64,000 nt of DNA from assembly GCF_017948455.1 (NCBI RefSeq), contig NZ_JAFFSU010000037.1:1-64000 (forward strand). Direction: 5' to 3'. The first letter of the stretch is position 1; every line of letters starts with the position of its first letter. The notes under the pieces are model-generated. The model saw nothing but the letters and a program-made list of their open reading frames with translations. It was not told the origin of the DNA and did not search any database. The position numbers and the translations under genes were made by a program. The DNA comes from Streptomyces sp. GESEQ-4. Lineage in GTDB: Bacteria; Actinomycetota; Actinomycetes; Streptomycetales; Streptomycetaceae. Positions 33,904 to 42,383 of this stretch are shown here, piece by piece.

Positions 33904-35670
33904 CTACGACTCGATCCGCACCGGCCGGATCTCACTCACCTGATCGATGTCGGACACCCGCACCGTCACCTTCATCTCCCACTCCCCGGCCACCGGCAGC
34001 GTGAGTGAACTGTTCCCCCAGTAGCCCCCCTTGTTCGTCAGCTCGGCGTCGATCGGGCCGATGTCCTGGGCGGGGAGGGTGAAGGAGATACGGAGTTCGG
34101 GGACGATGGCGAAGCCGCCGTCCGCGCCATAGACGACGGCCTCCACGGAGTTGTCGCCGGTGCGGCCCGGGTCGAGGGTGATCTGCACCTTGCCCCGGGC
34201 GCCCGCGGCCCCGACGTCGAAGGGGACGACGGTGACGGACGCGGCGGGCAGCGCGCCGGCCGGTGCCGCCTGCGCCGCCTCGGCCTCCGCCCGGCCCGGC
34301 AGCGTCCCGGTGAGCACGGTCGTGATCAGCAGCACCACGGCGGCGACGCCGACTTCGGCGAGCACGGACCGGCGCAGCAGACGGTGGTCCTCAGCGGCCG
34401 GTGGCGTGGAGTCCGGCGGCTCCGGGAGGGACGGCGGGCCGCCGACCGGCTCCGGCACGCGTTCCCGTACGACCGTCTCCGCCTCCACTGCGAGTGCCTT
34501 CGTCGTCCACCGCCGGGAGAACCCGGCCGCGGCCAGCAGCAACGCCACCGCGACCAGCTTGACGATCAGGGTCCGCCCGTACGACGTGTCGGTGAAGGCG
34601 CTCCAGGAGCCCAGCCCGCGCCAGGACTGGTAGACGCCGGTGACGGCCAGGACGGTCACGGAGGTGAAGGCGAGCCGGGAGAAGCGGGCGACCGTCGCGG
34701 TGGAGGACGAGCCCCGGCGCAGGGTGATGAGCAGGGCGGCAAGACCGCCCAGCCAGACCGCCGTCGCCAGCAGATGCAGCGCGGACGAGGTGACCGCCAC
34801 CGGCACCTGGATCCCGGCGGACGCGTGCTCGGCCGCCGCCCAGGTCAGCGCGAGGCCGACGGCGAGGGCGGCGCCCGCCACTTGCGGGAGGCGCCGCTGT
34901 GGCAACGCGGAAATGCCCCTGCGCAGCAGGACCGCCGCGACCGCCAGCAGCCCGAGCCGCGCGAGCAGCAGCGCACCGGGCCGGCCGGACAGCGTTCCGC
35001 TCAGCGCGGATGTGTCGAAGGCGGTCGCCGGTCCCGTGCCCGTCTCGTACGGGGCGCGCAGCACCAGCAGGGCGAAGGTGGCGCCGAGCAGGGTCCACCA
35101 GGCGGCCCACAGGGGCTTGTGCAGCCGCTCGGGGTCCGGCGGGCGGCAGGCCACGACGAACACCGCCGCGCCGATGAGCAGGGCGCCGGCGAGATAGGCG
35201 AGGTAACGGGCGAGGTCCCAGAGGCTGCCGGTCACCGGGTCCTCGACCGGGCCGGTGTCCACCGACGCGGCCGTCGCGGAGGGCTTGCCCACGGAGAAGG
35301 TGAAGGCGCCCGACACCGGATGGCTGTCCGCCGACACCACGCGCCACGCCACCGTGAACGTCCCGGTGTCGGCCTTCGCGGGCAGGCTCACCCGAACCGC
35401 GTCCGAACGCCCCGGCACATGCTCCGCCTCACCGAGGCGCAGCCGGTGGCCGCTGGGGTCCAGGATGCGGACGGAGTCGTCGAGCAGACCGACCGACTCC
35501 GTGAAGGTCAGGGTGAGGTCGCGGGGGGCTGACTTGAGGACGCTTCCGTCGGCCGGGTCGGTGGAGCGGAGTGCGGCATGCGCCGACGCCGTTCCCGCGC
35601 CACCGAGGACGAGCAGGACCAGCACGGCGCATAGCAGCACCAGCCCTTGAACTCCTCGCCTGCGGACCAA
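33904..35670 (-). CDS. CopC-CopD fusion copper transport/resistance protein
   Basis: The 588-residue protein fuses a secreted CopC-like copper-binding domain to a CopD membrane domain, like Bacillus YcnJ, and probably handles copper import or periplasmic copper. A signal peptide ends at ASA, leaving the mature N-terminus HAALRSTDPADG with its copper-ligand histidine; a second His lies in SADSHPVSG. Eight or so transmembrane helices occupy residues ~150-460, with a conserved histidine in LHLLATAVWLGG. A C-terminal beta domain follows. The start is TTG at 35670, with GGAGAAG upstream. Confidence 0.88.
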   Translation of the reverse strand: MVRRRGVQGLVLLCAVLVLLVLGGAGTASAHAALRSTDPADGSVLKSAPRDLTLTFTESVGLLDDSVRILDPSGHRLRLGEAEHVPGRSDAVRVSLPAKADTGTFTVAWRVVSADSHPVSGAFTFSVGKPSATAASVDTGPVEDPVTGSLWDLARYLAYLAGALLIGAAVFVVACRPPDPERLHKPLWAAWWTLLGATFALLVLRAPYETGTGPATAFDTSALSGTLSGRPGALLLARLGLLAVAAVLLRRGISALPQRRLPQVAGAALAVGLALTWAAAEHASAGIQVPVAVTSSALHLLATAVWLGGLAALLITLRRGSSSTATVARFSRLAFTSVTVLAVTGVYQSWRGLGSWSAFTDTSYGRTLIVKLVAVALLLAAAGFSRRWTTKALAVEAETVVRERVPEPVGGPPSLPEPPDSTPPAAEDHRLLRRSVLAEVGVAAVVLLITTVLTGTLPGRAEAEAAQAAPAGALPAASVTVVPFDVGAAGARGKVQITLDPGRTGDNSVEAVVYGADGGFAIVPELRISFTLPAQDIGPIDAELTNKGGYWGNSSLTLPVAGEWEMKVTVRVSDIDQVSEIRPVRIES

Positions 35671-35743
35671 TTCGCTTCTCCGTCGCTCAACTCTTCTGAC
35701 GTCTCGGCCACTCCGATACGTACGTAAGAAGCCGCCGCGCTGC

Positions 35744-36505
35744 TCACCACGTGGGCCGCGCGGACACCCCTCCGTCCACGACCAGGTCGTGCCCGGTGAT
35801 CCAGGACGCGAGGGGCGAGGCGAGGAACACGCACGCGTCGCCGACGTCCTCGGGCCGCCCGAGCCGTCCCGCGGGGGCTGCCCGTTCCCAGCGTCGCACC
35901 CCCTCCGGCCAGTCCTGCGCCAGCCCCTCCCGCTCGATCAGCCCGGGCGAGACCGTGTTGACGCGGATCCCGGACGGCCCGTACTCCAGGGCCGCCGCCC
36001 GCGCGTGCATGACCACACCGGCCTTGGACGCGGAGTAGTGGGCGTGCAGCGGAGCCGGCTGGCGGGCCTCGATGGAGGCGATGTGCGTCACACTGCCGCC
36101 CCCGGTCTCCCGCATGAGCTCCGCGGCGGCCTGCGTACAGGCGAAGACACTCGACAGGTTGGTGTCCACCACCGCCCGCCACTCCTGAGCCGTCATCCCG
36201 GGCAGCGGCTGCGTCGGCTGTACGCCCGCGTTGTTGACCAGCGCGGTCAGCGGCCCGGAGGCCCACGCGGCGGCCTCGCGCACGACCCGCCGGCACTCGT
36301 CCGCGTCGGACAGATCGCCCTCCAGGACGACGGCCCGGCGGCCCAGCTCCTCGATCCGGTCCGCCACCGCGCGCGCCGCCTCCACCGCCGTACGGCAGTG
36401 CAGCGCGACCGCCGCGCCCTCCTCGGCGAACCGCAGGGCGATGCCGCGTCCGATGCCGCCGGACGCGCCCGTGACCAGGGCGGTCTGGCCTTCGAGCAGA
36501 GTCAT
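35744..36505 (-). CDS. Short-chain dehydrogenase/reductase
   Basis: A classical 253-residue SDR: cofactor motif TGASGGIG, NNAG in LTALVNNAGVQ, and catalytic Ser and Tyr-x-x-x-Lys in IASIEARQ..HYSASKAG. A basic residue after the second strand (HCRTAVEA) hints at NADPH. ATG 36505 overlaps the cupin stop as ATGA, which is why it is preferred to the GTG at 36514. It is the last gene of a four-gene operon beginning with the acylase behind an iron box. Confidence 0.9.
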   Translation of the reverse strand: MTLLEGQTALVTGASGGIGRGIALRFAEEGAAVALHCRTAVEAARAVADRIEELGRRAVVLEGDLSDADECRRVVREAAAWASGPLTALVNNAGVQPTQPLPGMTAQEWRAVVDTNLSSVFACTQAAAELMRETGGGSVTHIASIEARQPAPLHAHYSASKAGVVMHARAAALEYGPSGIRVNTVSPGLIEREGLAQDWPEGVRRWERAAPAGRLGRPEDVGDACVFLASPLASWITGHDLVVDGGVSARPTW

Positions 36506-36981
36506 GGACGGCACAGTTCCACGATGCGGGCGGCCTCGGCCGGGTAGCGCGCCGTGAGGTCGGCCACGTCCCCGTGCTCGTAGTCCTGGTAGGTGAAGCC
36601 GGGCGCCATGGTGCAGCCGAAGAGGGCCCAGGCGCCGCCCGCGGCCACCCGCGCGCCCATCCAGGTGCGGGCCGGGACGGTGAACTGCGGGTGCTGCCCG
36701 CCGAGTACGTCCGGACCCAGCACGACCGTCCGCGCGGTGCCGTCCGGGGCGAGGAGCAGCAGCTGGAGCGGATCGCCGAGATAGAAGTGCCAGATCTCGT
36801 CGGTGGGCAGCCGGTGCAGGGCCGAGAAGTCGTCCGGCGCGGCCGTCAGCAGGGCGACGATGGCCGTGCCCTCGGGCCGCCCGTCCGCCCGCTCGGGCCC
36901 GGCCCAGGTCCGCCGGAACAGCCCGCCCTCGCGCGGTATGGGCTGCAGTCCGTAGTGGGCGATCAGGTCTTCCGGGGTCAC
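36502..36981 (-). CDS. Cupin-domain protein (DUF985 type)
   Basis: The 159-residue protein belongs to the DUF985/cupin_5 group: EGGLFRRTWAG, LPTDEIWHFYLGDPL and a final GFTYQDYEHG. The conserved His/Glu residues could bind a metal. No enzymatic activity is established for the family. It starts with GTG 36981, overlapping the stop of the acetyltransferase as GTGA, and its own stop overlaps the SDR start. Confidence 0.85.
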   Translation of the reverse strand: MTPEDLIAHYGLQPIPREGGLFRRTWAGPERADGRPEGTAIVALLTAAPDDFSALHRLPTDEIWHFYLGDPLQLLLLAPDGTARTVVLGPDVLGGQHPQFTVPARTWMGARVAAGGAWALFGCTMAPGFTYQDYEHGDVADLTARYPAEAARIVELCRP

Positions 36982-37589
36982 CCGGGGAAGGCTACCTCCC
37001 GGGTGAGGAAGGCCAGTTGGGCGTGCTTCTCGGGCAGATACACGTCCGGGAGGTCGACCTCCGGCAGGACGACGGCGGGTCCGGCCGTGAAGCCCAGCTT
37101 CAGGAAGCGGGCGACCGCCTTCTCGTTGCGCACGTCGGGATCGACCACGATCCGCCGCCGGTCCAGGCCGAGCAGCACATAGGAGAGAAGGACACCGACC
37201 AGCGCCGCGGTCCAGCCGGACCGCGTGCCCTGTGCTCCGGCGGGCGCGAGCAGCAGATGCACCCCGATGTCGCCGGGCCGGACCTCGTAGCAGTCGCCGA
37301 CCCGGTCGGCGTCCGGCTCGTACGTCTGGAGCACCGCGACCGGTTCCGCGTCCCGCACCACCAGGTAGGCGTGGTGGGTGTCGAGCGTGTCCATGTGGGC
37401 GTAGATCTCGGCTACTTGGTCCCGGGTGAGCCCGTTCATGCCCCAGAAGGAGGCCCGCTCCTCGCTCGCCCAGCCGTGCACCACCTCGGCGTCGGCGTGG
37501 GCGTCGAGGGGCAGCACACGGATGGTGCCGAAGCCGTCGATCTGCTGCTCGTGGACGGCATGGCGGGCGGGGGCGTGGATCTCAGACAT
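36978..37589 (-). CDS. GNAT acetyltransferase, siderophore-biosynthesis type
   Basis: The 203-residue protein resembles IucB/RhbD/AlcB acyltransferases that acylate hydroxylamines during hydroxamate siderophore assembly (GFGTIRVLPLDAHADAEVVH, EERASFWGMNG, GDIGVHLLLAP, RIVVDPDVRNEKAVARFLK). No siderophore synthetase or hydroxylase is adjacent, so it may modify an imported or recycled siderophore rather than make one. The ATG overlaps the acylase stop by 8 bases. The operon lies behind a perfect iron box. Confidence 0.85.
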   Translation of the reverse strand: MSEIHAPARHAVHEQQIDGFGTIRVLPLDAHADAEVVHGWASEERASFWGMNGLTRDQVAEIYAHMDTLDTHHAYLVVRDAEPVAVLQTYEPDADRVGDCYEVRPGDIGVHLLLAPAGAQGTRSGWTAALVGVLLSYVLLGLDRRRIVVDPDVRNEKAVARFLKLGFTAGPAVVLPEVDLPDVYLPEKHAQLAFLTREVAFPG

Positions 37590-39696
37590 CGGTTTCCTTG
37601 TCGAGCGCGTCAGTCATCGGTTCCTTGTCGAGTACGTCTGTCATCGGTTCCTTGTCGAGCAGGTCGAAGTCGGTGACGACCGGGACCAGATCTCCCCTGG
37701 TCCACAGCGGGAGCTGGTCCCGGTGATGGGCCGAGCCCGGCACCCCACAGGCGCCGAACGGCACCGCCCAGCCGCTGTCCTCCCGGCGGGCCAGATCCCA
37801 CACATAACGGGCGGCCGGACCGCGCGCGGCCAGATCGGTGGTGCCGGGCACGGAGGAGGTGCACAGCACGCAGTCGTGATCGCCGGACAGGCCTGGTTCG
37901 TCGTACGAGGGGCTGGGCAGCGCCCGCCAGGGGGCCAGGCGGTGGGACTCACCCCACGTGCCCGGCGGCCGGCCGGCGACTTCTTCGACGGCCGCGCGGA
38001 CGGTAGCGGGGCGGTCGATGCCGTACAACTCCTCGGCGCGCAGGAGATGTTCGAGGGCGAAGCCGATGCGCGGGCCGAGGGCGAGCCAGGGGAGGAAGGC
38101 CTCCGGGTAGGCGGGCGGGACGGCGAGGGCGGCGAACGCGGGGTGCTCGGCGAGACGCCGTACGACGGCTCCGCGCACCGCCGCGTATGCGGCGGCCTCC
38201 GTGCTGTCCGCGTCCATACGCCGGTCCCAGGCGAGGAGACGTTCCCGCAGGTCGGTGGCGCCGGGGGTGAGGTCGTCGAGGGCGGCGATGCGGTCCAACA
38301 GGGGCGCGGCGGAGCCGAGATGGGTGTCCATGTGGATCGCGGGCATGTCCCCCGCCGTCCACTTCTCCTTCTCCTTCAGGAGGGCGGCGATGCGGTCGGC
38401 GCGGTGCGGCGCCGCGAACTCGACGCCGAGGGGCGTGGAGGGGCCGCGCTGGTTCGCCATCACCGCCGTGCCGTCGGTGAGTTCGCCGTACGGCATCTCG
38501 TGCCAGCCCTGCCAGTCGTGGCCGGGCTCCCAGGCGGGCACGAGGCGGGTTCGGTTGGCGGTGCCGCGCACCGGCACTCTGCCCGCCACGCGGTGCAGCA
38601 GGCCGCCCTCGGTGTCGGCGGCCATGACGACGTTCACGGGCTCGGCCCAGCGGTCGAAGGCGCGGTCCACGTCGGCGACGCGGCGGGCGCGCAGAAGAGG
38701 GAGGAGGGCGCCGAAGCCGAGGTCGCCGGTGACGCGGGGCGGGTAGCGGAGGCTGACGGCTTCGGGCGTCCCGTCGTCGAGTCCCTCGGGGCCGCCGATG
38801 ATCACCGGTCCGCGCTCGGTCTCGATCACCTCGACCGGGACCGGTTCCTCGCCCGCGACCTCGATGACCTCCGTGTGCCGGGGAGCCCGCACCCAGGTGC
38901 CGTCCGGGCCGAGCGCCTCGACGCCCGCGCCCGTCCGCCGCAGCCGCTCCCGGTACAGGTCCTGGTAGTCGGCCATCGCGTTGGTGATGGCCCAGGCGAC
39001 GGTGCCGGTGTGGCCGAAGTGGGCGATGCCGGGGACGCCGGGGACGGCGATGCCGACCACGTCGAACTCGGGGCAGGAGAGGTGGATCTGCTGGTAGATG
39101 CCGGGGTCTTCGATGAACCGGTGCGGGTCCCCGGCGATGACGGCGGCACCGGTCGCCGTCCGCTCACCGCCCACCAGCCAGCCGTTGCTGCCGGAGGTGC
39201 CGGGCCCGTCGGCGGCGAACAGACCGACCGCGTCCTCCCCGAGCCCCCGGACGACCTGCTCCCGCCAGAGCTTGGCCGGGAACCCGGCGAACAGGATGTG
39301 AATGGCCAGCCAGACACCGAGCGGGGTCCAGGGCTCCCAGCGACCACAAGCAAGACCCACGCGAGCGAACTCGGGGGTACGACGGGCCCCTTCCGCCAGC
39401 CCCTCGTTGACGCCGTCCACGTACGCCCGTACCCAGTCCGCCGTCTCGGCGTCCAGGGCGCCGAAGCACCGTCTCGCGGTGTCGTCGATGCGGGCGCGTC
39501 TCGCGAGGAGGTCCCAGGGGAGGGCGCCGGCGCCGAGGAAGGAGGCGGAGGTGCCCTGGGCGCGGTGCCGTTCGACCTCCAGCTGCCAGGCCCGGTCGAG
39601 TGCGGTGACGCGGCCCTGCGCACGGGCGAGGTCGGCCACGCCGCCGGCTCGCAGATGCGGGATTCCCCAGGCGTCGCGGTAGATCTCGGCGGTCAC
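37582..39696 (-). CDS. Penicillin-acylase-family Ntn hydrolase (PvdQ-like)
   Basis: The 704-residue amidohydrolase belongs to the penicillin G acylase/PvdQ family, whose members self-cleave to expose an N-terminal Ser and remove acyl chains from amides. The processing site is visible as GTSGS-NGWLVGG, giving nucleophile Ser170 after Gly169. No signal peptide is seen, unlike periplasmic PvdQ, so it may act in the cytoplasm. The C-terminus carries tandem LDKEPMTD repeats. GTG at 39696 has AAGGG upstream. It heads an iron-box operon with acetyltransferase, cupin and SDR, and is divergent from a siderophore reductase, suggesting siderophore processing. Confidence 0.88.
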   Translation of the reverse strand: MTAEIYRDAWGIPHLRAGGVADLARAQGRVTALDRAWQLEVERHRAQGTSASFLGAGALPWDLLARRARIDDTARRCFGALDAETADWVRAYVDGVNEGLAEGARRTPEFARVGLACGRWEPWTPLGVWLAIHILFAGFPAKLWREQVVRGLGEDAVGLFAADGPGTSGSNGWLVGGERTATGAAVIAGDPHRFIEDPGIYQQIHLSCPEFDVVGIAVPGVPGIAHFGHTGTVAWAITNAMADYQDLYRERLRRTGAGVEALGPDGTWVRAPRHTEVIEVAGEEPVPVEVIETERGPVIIGGPEGLDDGTPEAVSLRYPPRVTGDLGFGALLPLLRARRVADVDRAFDRWAEPVNVVMAADTEGGLLHRVAGRVPVRGTANRTRLVPAWEPGHDWQGWHEMPYGELTDGTAVMANQRGPSTPLGVEFAAPHRADRIAALLKEKEKWTAGDMPAIHMDTHLGSAAPLLDRIAALDDLTPGATDLRERLLAWDRRMDADSTEAAAYAAVRGAVVRRLAEHPAFAALAVPPAYPEAFLPWLALGPRIGFALEHLLRAEELYGIDRPATVRAAVEEVAGRPPGTWGESHRLAPWRALPSPSYDEPGLSGDHDCVLCTSSVPGTTDLAARGPAARYVWDLARREDSGWAVPFGACGVPGSAHHRDQLPLWTRGDLVPVVTDFDLLDKEPMTDVLDKEPMTDALDKETDV
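37587..37665. repeat. Tandem repeats at the acylase/acetyltransferase junction
   Basis: Two full units (28 and 27 bp) and a partial third repeat on the minus strand; each full unit carries AAGGAACCG or a close variant and an ATG. In the acylase frame they encode LDKEPMTD-type repeats at its C-terminus. The last unit, shifted by one extra A, supplies the ribosome site and start codon of the acetyltransferase. Confidence 0.8.
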
Positions 39697-39715
39697 GCTG
39701 TGGCCCTTCTATGCT

Positions 39716-39734
39716 TTAGGTTAGCCTTACCTAA
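39716..39734. promoter_or_regulatory. Iron box in the acylase/SIP divergent promoter
   Basis: TTAGGTTAGCCTTACCTAA is a near-perfect 19-bp palindromic DmdR1/IdeR site. It lies 19 bases before the acylase start and 40 before the siderophore-interacting protein start, so one site can control both directions. Confidence 0.93.
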
Positions 39735-39774
39735 GTAAGTTCTGGCGGAATCGTACGCGAGGGGTGGAGAACCG

Positions 39775-40497
39775 ATGGGGCAGGGGCACGGCTGGGAGGG
39801 TGCGGTCCTCAAACTGCTGCGCGCGAAGGACTTCGTGTTCACGGTGACCGGCGCCGAGGACGTCACCGAGAACTACCGGCGGCTCCACCTCAGCGACGGC
39901 GGCATGCTCGCGACGACCGGCGTCCACCCCACCATGTGGGTACGCCTGTGGTTCGACAACGGGGGCAAGGCGCATCAGCGGGCGTACACCCTCGTCGCCC
40001 CGGACCCCGCGGCCGGCACCTTCAGCCTGGAGTTCGCCCTGCACGAGGGCGTCGCCAGCGACTGGGCCCGGAAGGCGCAGCCCGGCGACACCATCGAGGC
40101 GACCGTCCACGGCACCGGGTTCGAGGAGCCGAGCCCCACCCCGACCCACGTCTTCGCGATCGGCGACCCGGCCTCGCTGCCCGCCCTCAACTCCCTGCTG
40201 GACGCGCTGGGTTCGGCCCCGGCCACCATCTGGTTCGAGGGCGGCGCCGAGGGCCTGCCCTGCCGCGCCGACCCGTCCCGCCACGAGCTGCGCCAGGTGC
40301 TGCGGCTCGACTCCGGCACGCATCTCGTCGAGCGCGTGAAGGCGGACCTGCCGGACCTGCTCAAGGGCACGCCGGACCCGTATGTCTGGATCGCCTGCGA
40401 CACGGCGACGACGCGCCGGCTGAGCGCATACGTCCGCAAGGAACTCGGCGTCCCCAAGGAGCGGATGCACGCGCTGGGGTACTGGCGCGCGTCCTGA
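39775..40497 (+). CDS. Siderophore-interacting flavoprotein reductase (SIP)
   Basis: The 240-residue protein belongs to the ViuB/SIP family of FAD-dependent ferric-siderophore reductases that release iron in the cytoplasm. The flavin-binding RAYT motif is at residues 69-72, followed by an NAD(P)H-binding Rossmann half (HVFAIGDPASLPALNSLLDA) and a C-terminal CDTATTRRLSAYVRKEL. ATG 39775 has GGAG 7 bases upstream. The iron box in front implies induction under iron limitation together with the divergent acylase operon. Confidence 0.92.
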   Translation: MGQGHGWEGAVLKLLRAKDFVFTVTGAEDVTENYRRLHLSDGGMLATTGVHPTMWVRLWFDNGGKAHQRAYTLVAPDPAAGTFSLEFALHEGVASDWARKAQPGDTIEATVHGTGFEEPSPTPTHVFAIGDPASLPALNSLLDALGSAPATIWFEGGAEGLPCRADPSRHELRQVLRLDSGTHLVERVKADLPDLLKGTPDPYVWIACDTATTRRLSAYVRKELGVPKERMHALGYWRAS

Positions 40498-40521
40498 GGG
40501 CGCAGACGGCATCATCGACCC

Positions 40522-41148
40522 ATGGACGTCACCCTGCATCTCGCCCAGGACCCCGAGGCCGACGCACTGCTCGGGCGCAGTCCGCTCGCCGCGCTCACCG
40601 GGATGCTGCTGGACCAGCAGATCCCGATGGAGTGGGCGTTCAAGGGCCCGGCGACGATCGCCCAGCGCATGGGCGCCGACGACCTCGACGCCCGCGACAT
40701 CGCCGCCCGCGACCCCGAGGCCTTCGCCGCGCTGCTCTCCGAGAAGCCGGCGGTGCACCGCTATCCGGGGTCGATGGCGGGGCGCATCCAGCAGCTGTGC
40801 CAGTACCTCGTCGAGCACTACGACGGTGATGCCGAGGCCGTCTGGAAGGGCGTCGACAGCGGCACCGAACTGCTCAAGCGACTCCAGGACCTGCCCGGGT
40901 TCGGCAAGCAGAAGGCCCAGATCTTCCTCGCCCTGCTGGGCAAACAGCTCGGCGTACAGCCGAAGGGATGGCGCGAGGCCGCCGGAGCCTACGGCGAGGC
41001 GAAGTCCTTCCGCTCCGTCGCCGACATCACCGGCCCGGAGTCACTGGCCAAGGTCCGCGCCCACAAGCAGGAGATGAAGGCGGCGGCGAAGGCGTCGAAG
41101 ACCGGGGGGAAGTCCTCCGGAACCGCGGGGAAGTCCTCCGGAAATTAA
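40522..41148 (+). CDS. HhH-GPD family protein without the catalytic GPD aspartate
   Basis: The 208-residue protein has the helix-hairpin-helix fold of base-excision DNA glycosylases (GMLLDQQIPMEWAFKGP, hairpin LPGFGKQKAQIF). After the hairpin, where glycosylases have the V-D-T aspartate, it reads LGKQLGVQPKGW, so the usual catalytic aspartate is missing. It matches a small actinobacterial family of unknown activity. A basic Lys/Ser/Gly tail contains a repeated GKSSG. It starts 24 bases after SIP and may be cotranscribed with it. Confidence 0.82.
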   Translation: MDVTLHLAQDPEADALLGRSPLAALTGMLLDQQIPMEWAFKGPATIAQRMGADDLDARDIAARDPEAFAALLSEKPAVHRYPGSMAGRIQQLCQYLVEHYDGDAEAVWKGVDSGTELLKRLQDLPGFGKQKAQIFLALLGKQLGVQPKGWREAAGAYGEAKSFRSVADITGPESLAKVRAHKQEMKAAAKASKTGGKSSGTAGKSSGN

Positions 41149-41203
41149 GCCGATCGGCCCCTATCAGGTGGCAATCGGGTCCAATCCGGTCAAAGCATGA
41201 AGC

Positions 41204-41869
41204 ATGACCGAGGCACCGAGCGGTCCCCCCTGGGGCCCGGACTACGACGACCGCCGGGTGCATGCCGCCGTGCGCGAGCCCCGCCCGGGTGGCGCCGAAC
41301 CGCCGCTCGAAGGCCCCCTGCACGTCCTGGCCCGCACCGCCTGGCAGGCCGTCCTCCTCACCGGCATCGCCTCCCTGGTCCTCGGCGTCCTGGTCCTGGT
41401 CTGGCCGGGCGCGTCCCTGTGGGCGGCCGGCGTCCTGTTCGGGCTCTACCTCCTGGTCAGCGGCGTACTCCAGCTCGCCGCCGCCTTCGGCACCCACCGG
41501 ACGACCTCGCTGCGCGTCCTGGCCTTCGTCAGCGGCGCCCTGTCGATCCTGCTCGGCCTGTTCTGCTTCCGCGGCGCCATGCAGTCGATCCTGCTGCTGG
41601 CCCTGTGGATCGGCATCGGCTGGCTGATCCGCGGCATCACCCAGACGCTGGCCGCCGCCCACGACCCGGCGATGCCCGCGCGCGGCTGGCAGATCTTCCT
41701 CGGCGTCCTCACCTTCATCGCCGGAATCGTGCTGATCGACTCCCCCTTCGAGTCGGTCGCCGTGCTCACCCTGGTCGGCGGCTGGTGGCTGGTCGCGGTC
41801 GGCGTCGTCGAGATCATCACGGCGCTGCGGATCCGCGGCCGCGCGAGTCGGGTGCCACGCGAGCTGTGA
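41204..41869 (+). CDS. HdeD/DUF308 family membrane protein
   Basis: The 221-residue protein has a hydrophilic Pro-rich N-terminus and about six transmembrane helices arranged in pairs (residues ~45-210), with LVWPGASLWAAGVLFGLYLL characteristic of the HdeD family. HdeD in E. coli is linked to acid resistance, but the molecular function is unknown. Its stop overlaps the start of a small secreted protein gene as GTGA. Confidence 0.85.
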   Translation: MTEAPSGPPWGPDYDDRRVHAAVREPRPGGAEPPLEGPLHVLARTAWQAVLLTGIASLVLGVLVLVWPGASLWAAGVLFGLYLLVSGVLQLAAAFGTHRTTSLRVLAFVSGALSILLGLFCFRGAMQSILLLALWIGIGWLIRGITQTLAAAHDPAMPARGWQIFLGVLTFIAGIVLIDSPFESVAVLTLVGGWWLVAVGVVEIITALRIRGRASRVPREL

Positions 41870-42150
41870 ACGCCGTGCGCGCCTGGTCGCGGGTCCTCGT
41901 CCTGCTCCTCGCCCTGCTCGTGCCGGGCGAGCACACAGCACACGCGGCGACGGCCACGGCCGAGACCACCGCCGCGGTCGCCGAGTACGACGACACGGTC
42001 CTACGGTCCACAGCCCGCGCCGGCAACCGCCCCACCGCACCCCGCACCCACCCCCGGCCCGCCCCACCCCCGGCCGCCCCACCACTCCCGGCACCACCCC
42101 ACCCCGAACCCGTCCTCCACACCCTCCGCACGGTGATCCTGCGCTGCTGA
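41866..42150 (+). CDS. Small secreted Pro-rich protein
   Basis: GTG at 41866 overlaps the stop of the HdeD gene. The 94-residue product has a clear signal peptide (WSRVLVLLLALLVPGEHTAH, with a cut near HAA), followed by a Pro/Ala/His-rich region and a C-terminal VLHTLRTVILRC. The family is not recognised. Coupled translation suggests that it accompanies the membrane protein. Coding bias supports this frame rather than its shadows. Confidence 0.65.
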   Translation: MNAVRAWSRVLVLLLALLVPGEHTAHAATATAETTAAVAEYDDTVLRSTARAGNRPTAPRTHPRPAPPPAAPPLPAPPHPEPVLHTLRTVILRC

Positions 42151-42203
42151 CAGGGGCCCTGCCCCACCCCCAACCCATCAGCCAACGCAAGGACGACACA
42201 GTC

Positions 42204-42323
42204 ATGCCCAACGACCCGTACGCAGTCCTACGCGCCCTCCTCCGCGCGGAAGCCATCCGCAACGCCCCCAAGCCCAAGCCCCAACAGCAACAACAGCCCC
42301 CGAAGAGCCTGAAGCGGGGTTGA
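42204..42323 (+). CDS. Small 39-residue ORF
   Basis: ATG 42204 follows AAGGACG by about 10 bases and reads MPNDPYAVLRALLRAEAIRN, then a Lys/Pro/Gln tail ending KSLKRG. Third positions are mostly G or C. It is 53 bases after the secreted protein and immediately before a strong hairpin, so it is probably the last gene of that unit. Function unknown. Confidence 0.5.
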   Translation: MPNDPYAVLRALLRAEAIRNAPKPKPQQQQQPPKSLKRG

Positions 42324-42328
42324 CGCAA

Positions 42329-42367
42329 GGTGGCGCGCCAGGCGCGAGTCCCGCCTGGCGCGCCACC
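42329..42367. terminator. Strong hairpin at the recombinase 3' side
   Basis: GGTGGCGCGCCAGGCG and its exact complement form a 16-bp stem with a 7-base loop. It lies between the converging 39-residue ORF and the recombinase gene and can terminate both. Confidence 0.85.
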
Positions 42368-42383
42368 TCCACGGTCGAGCCCA

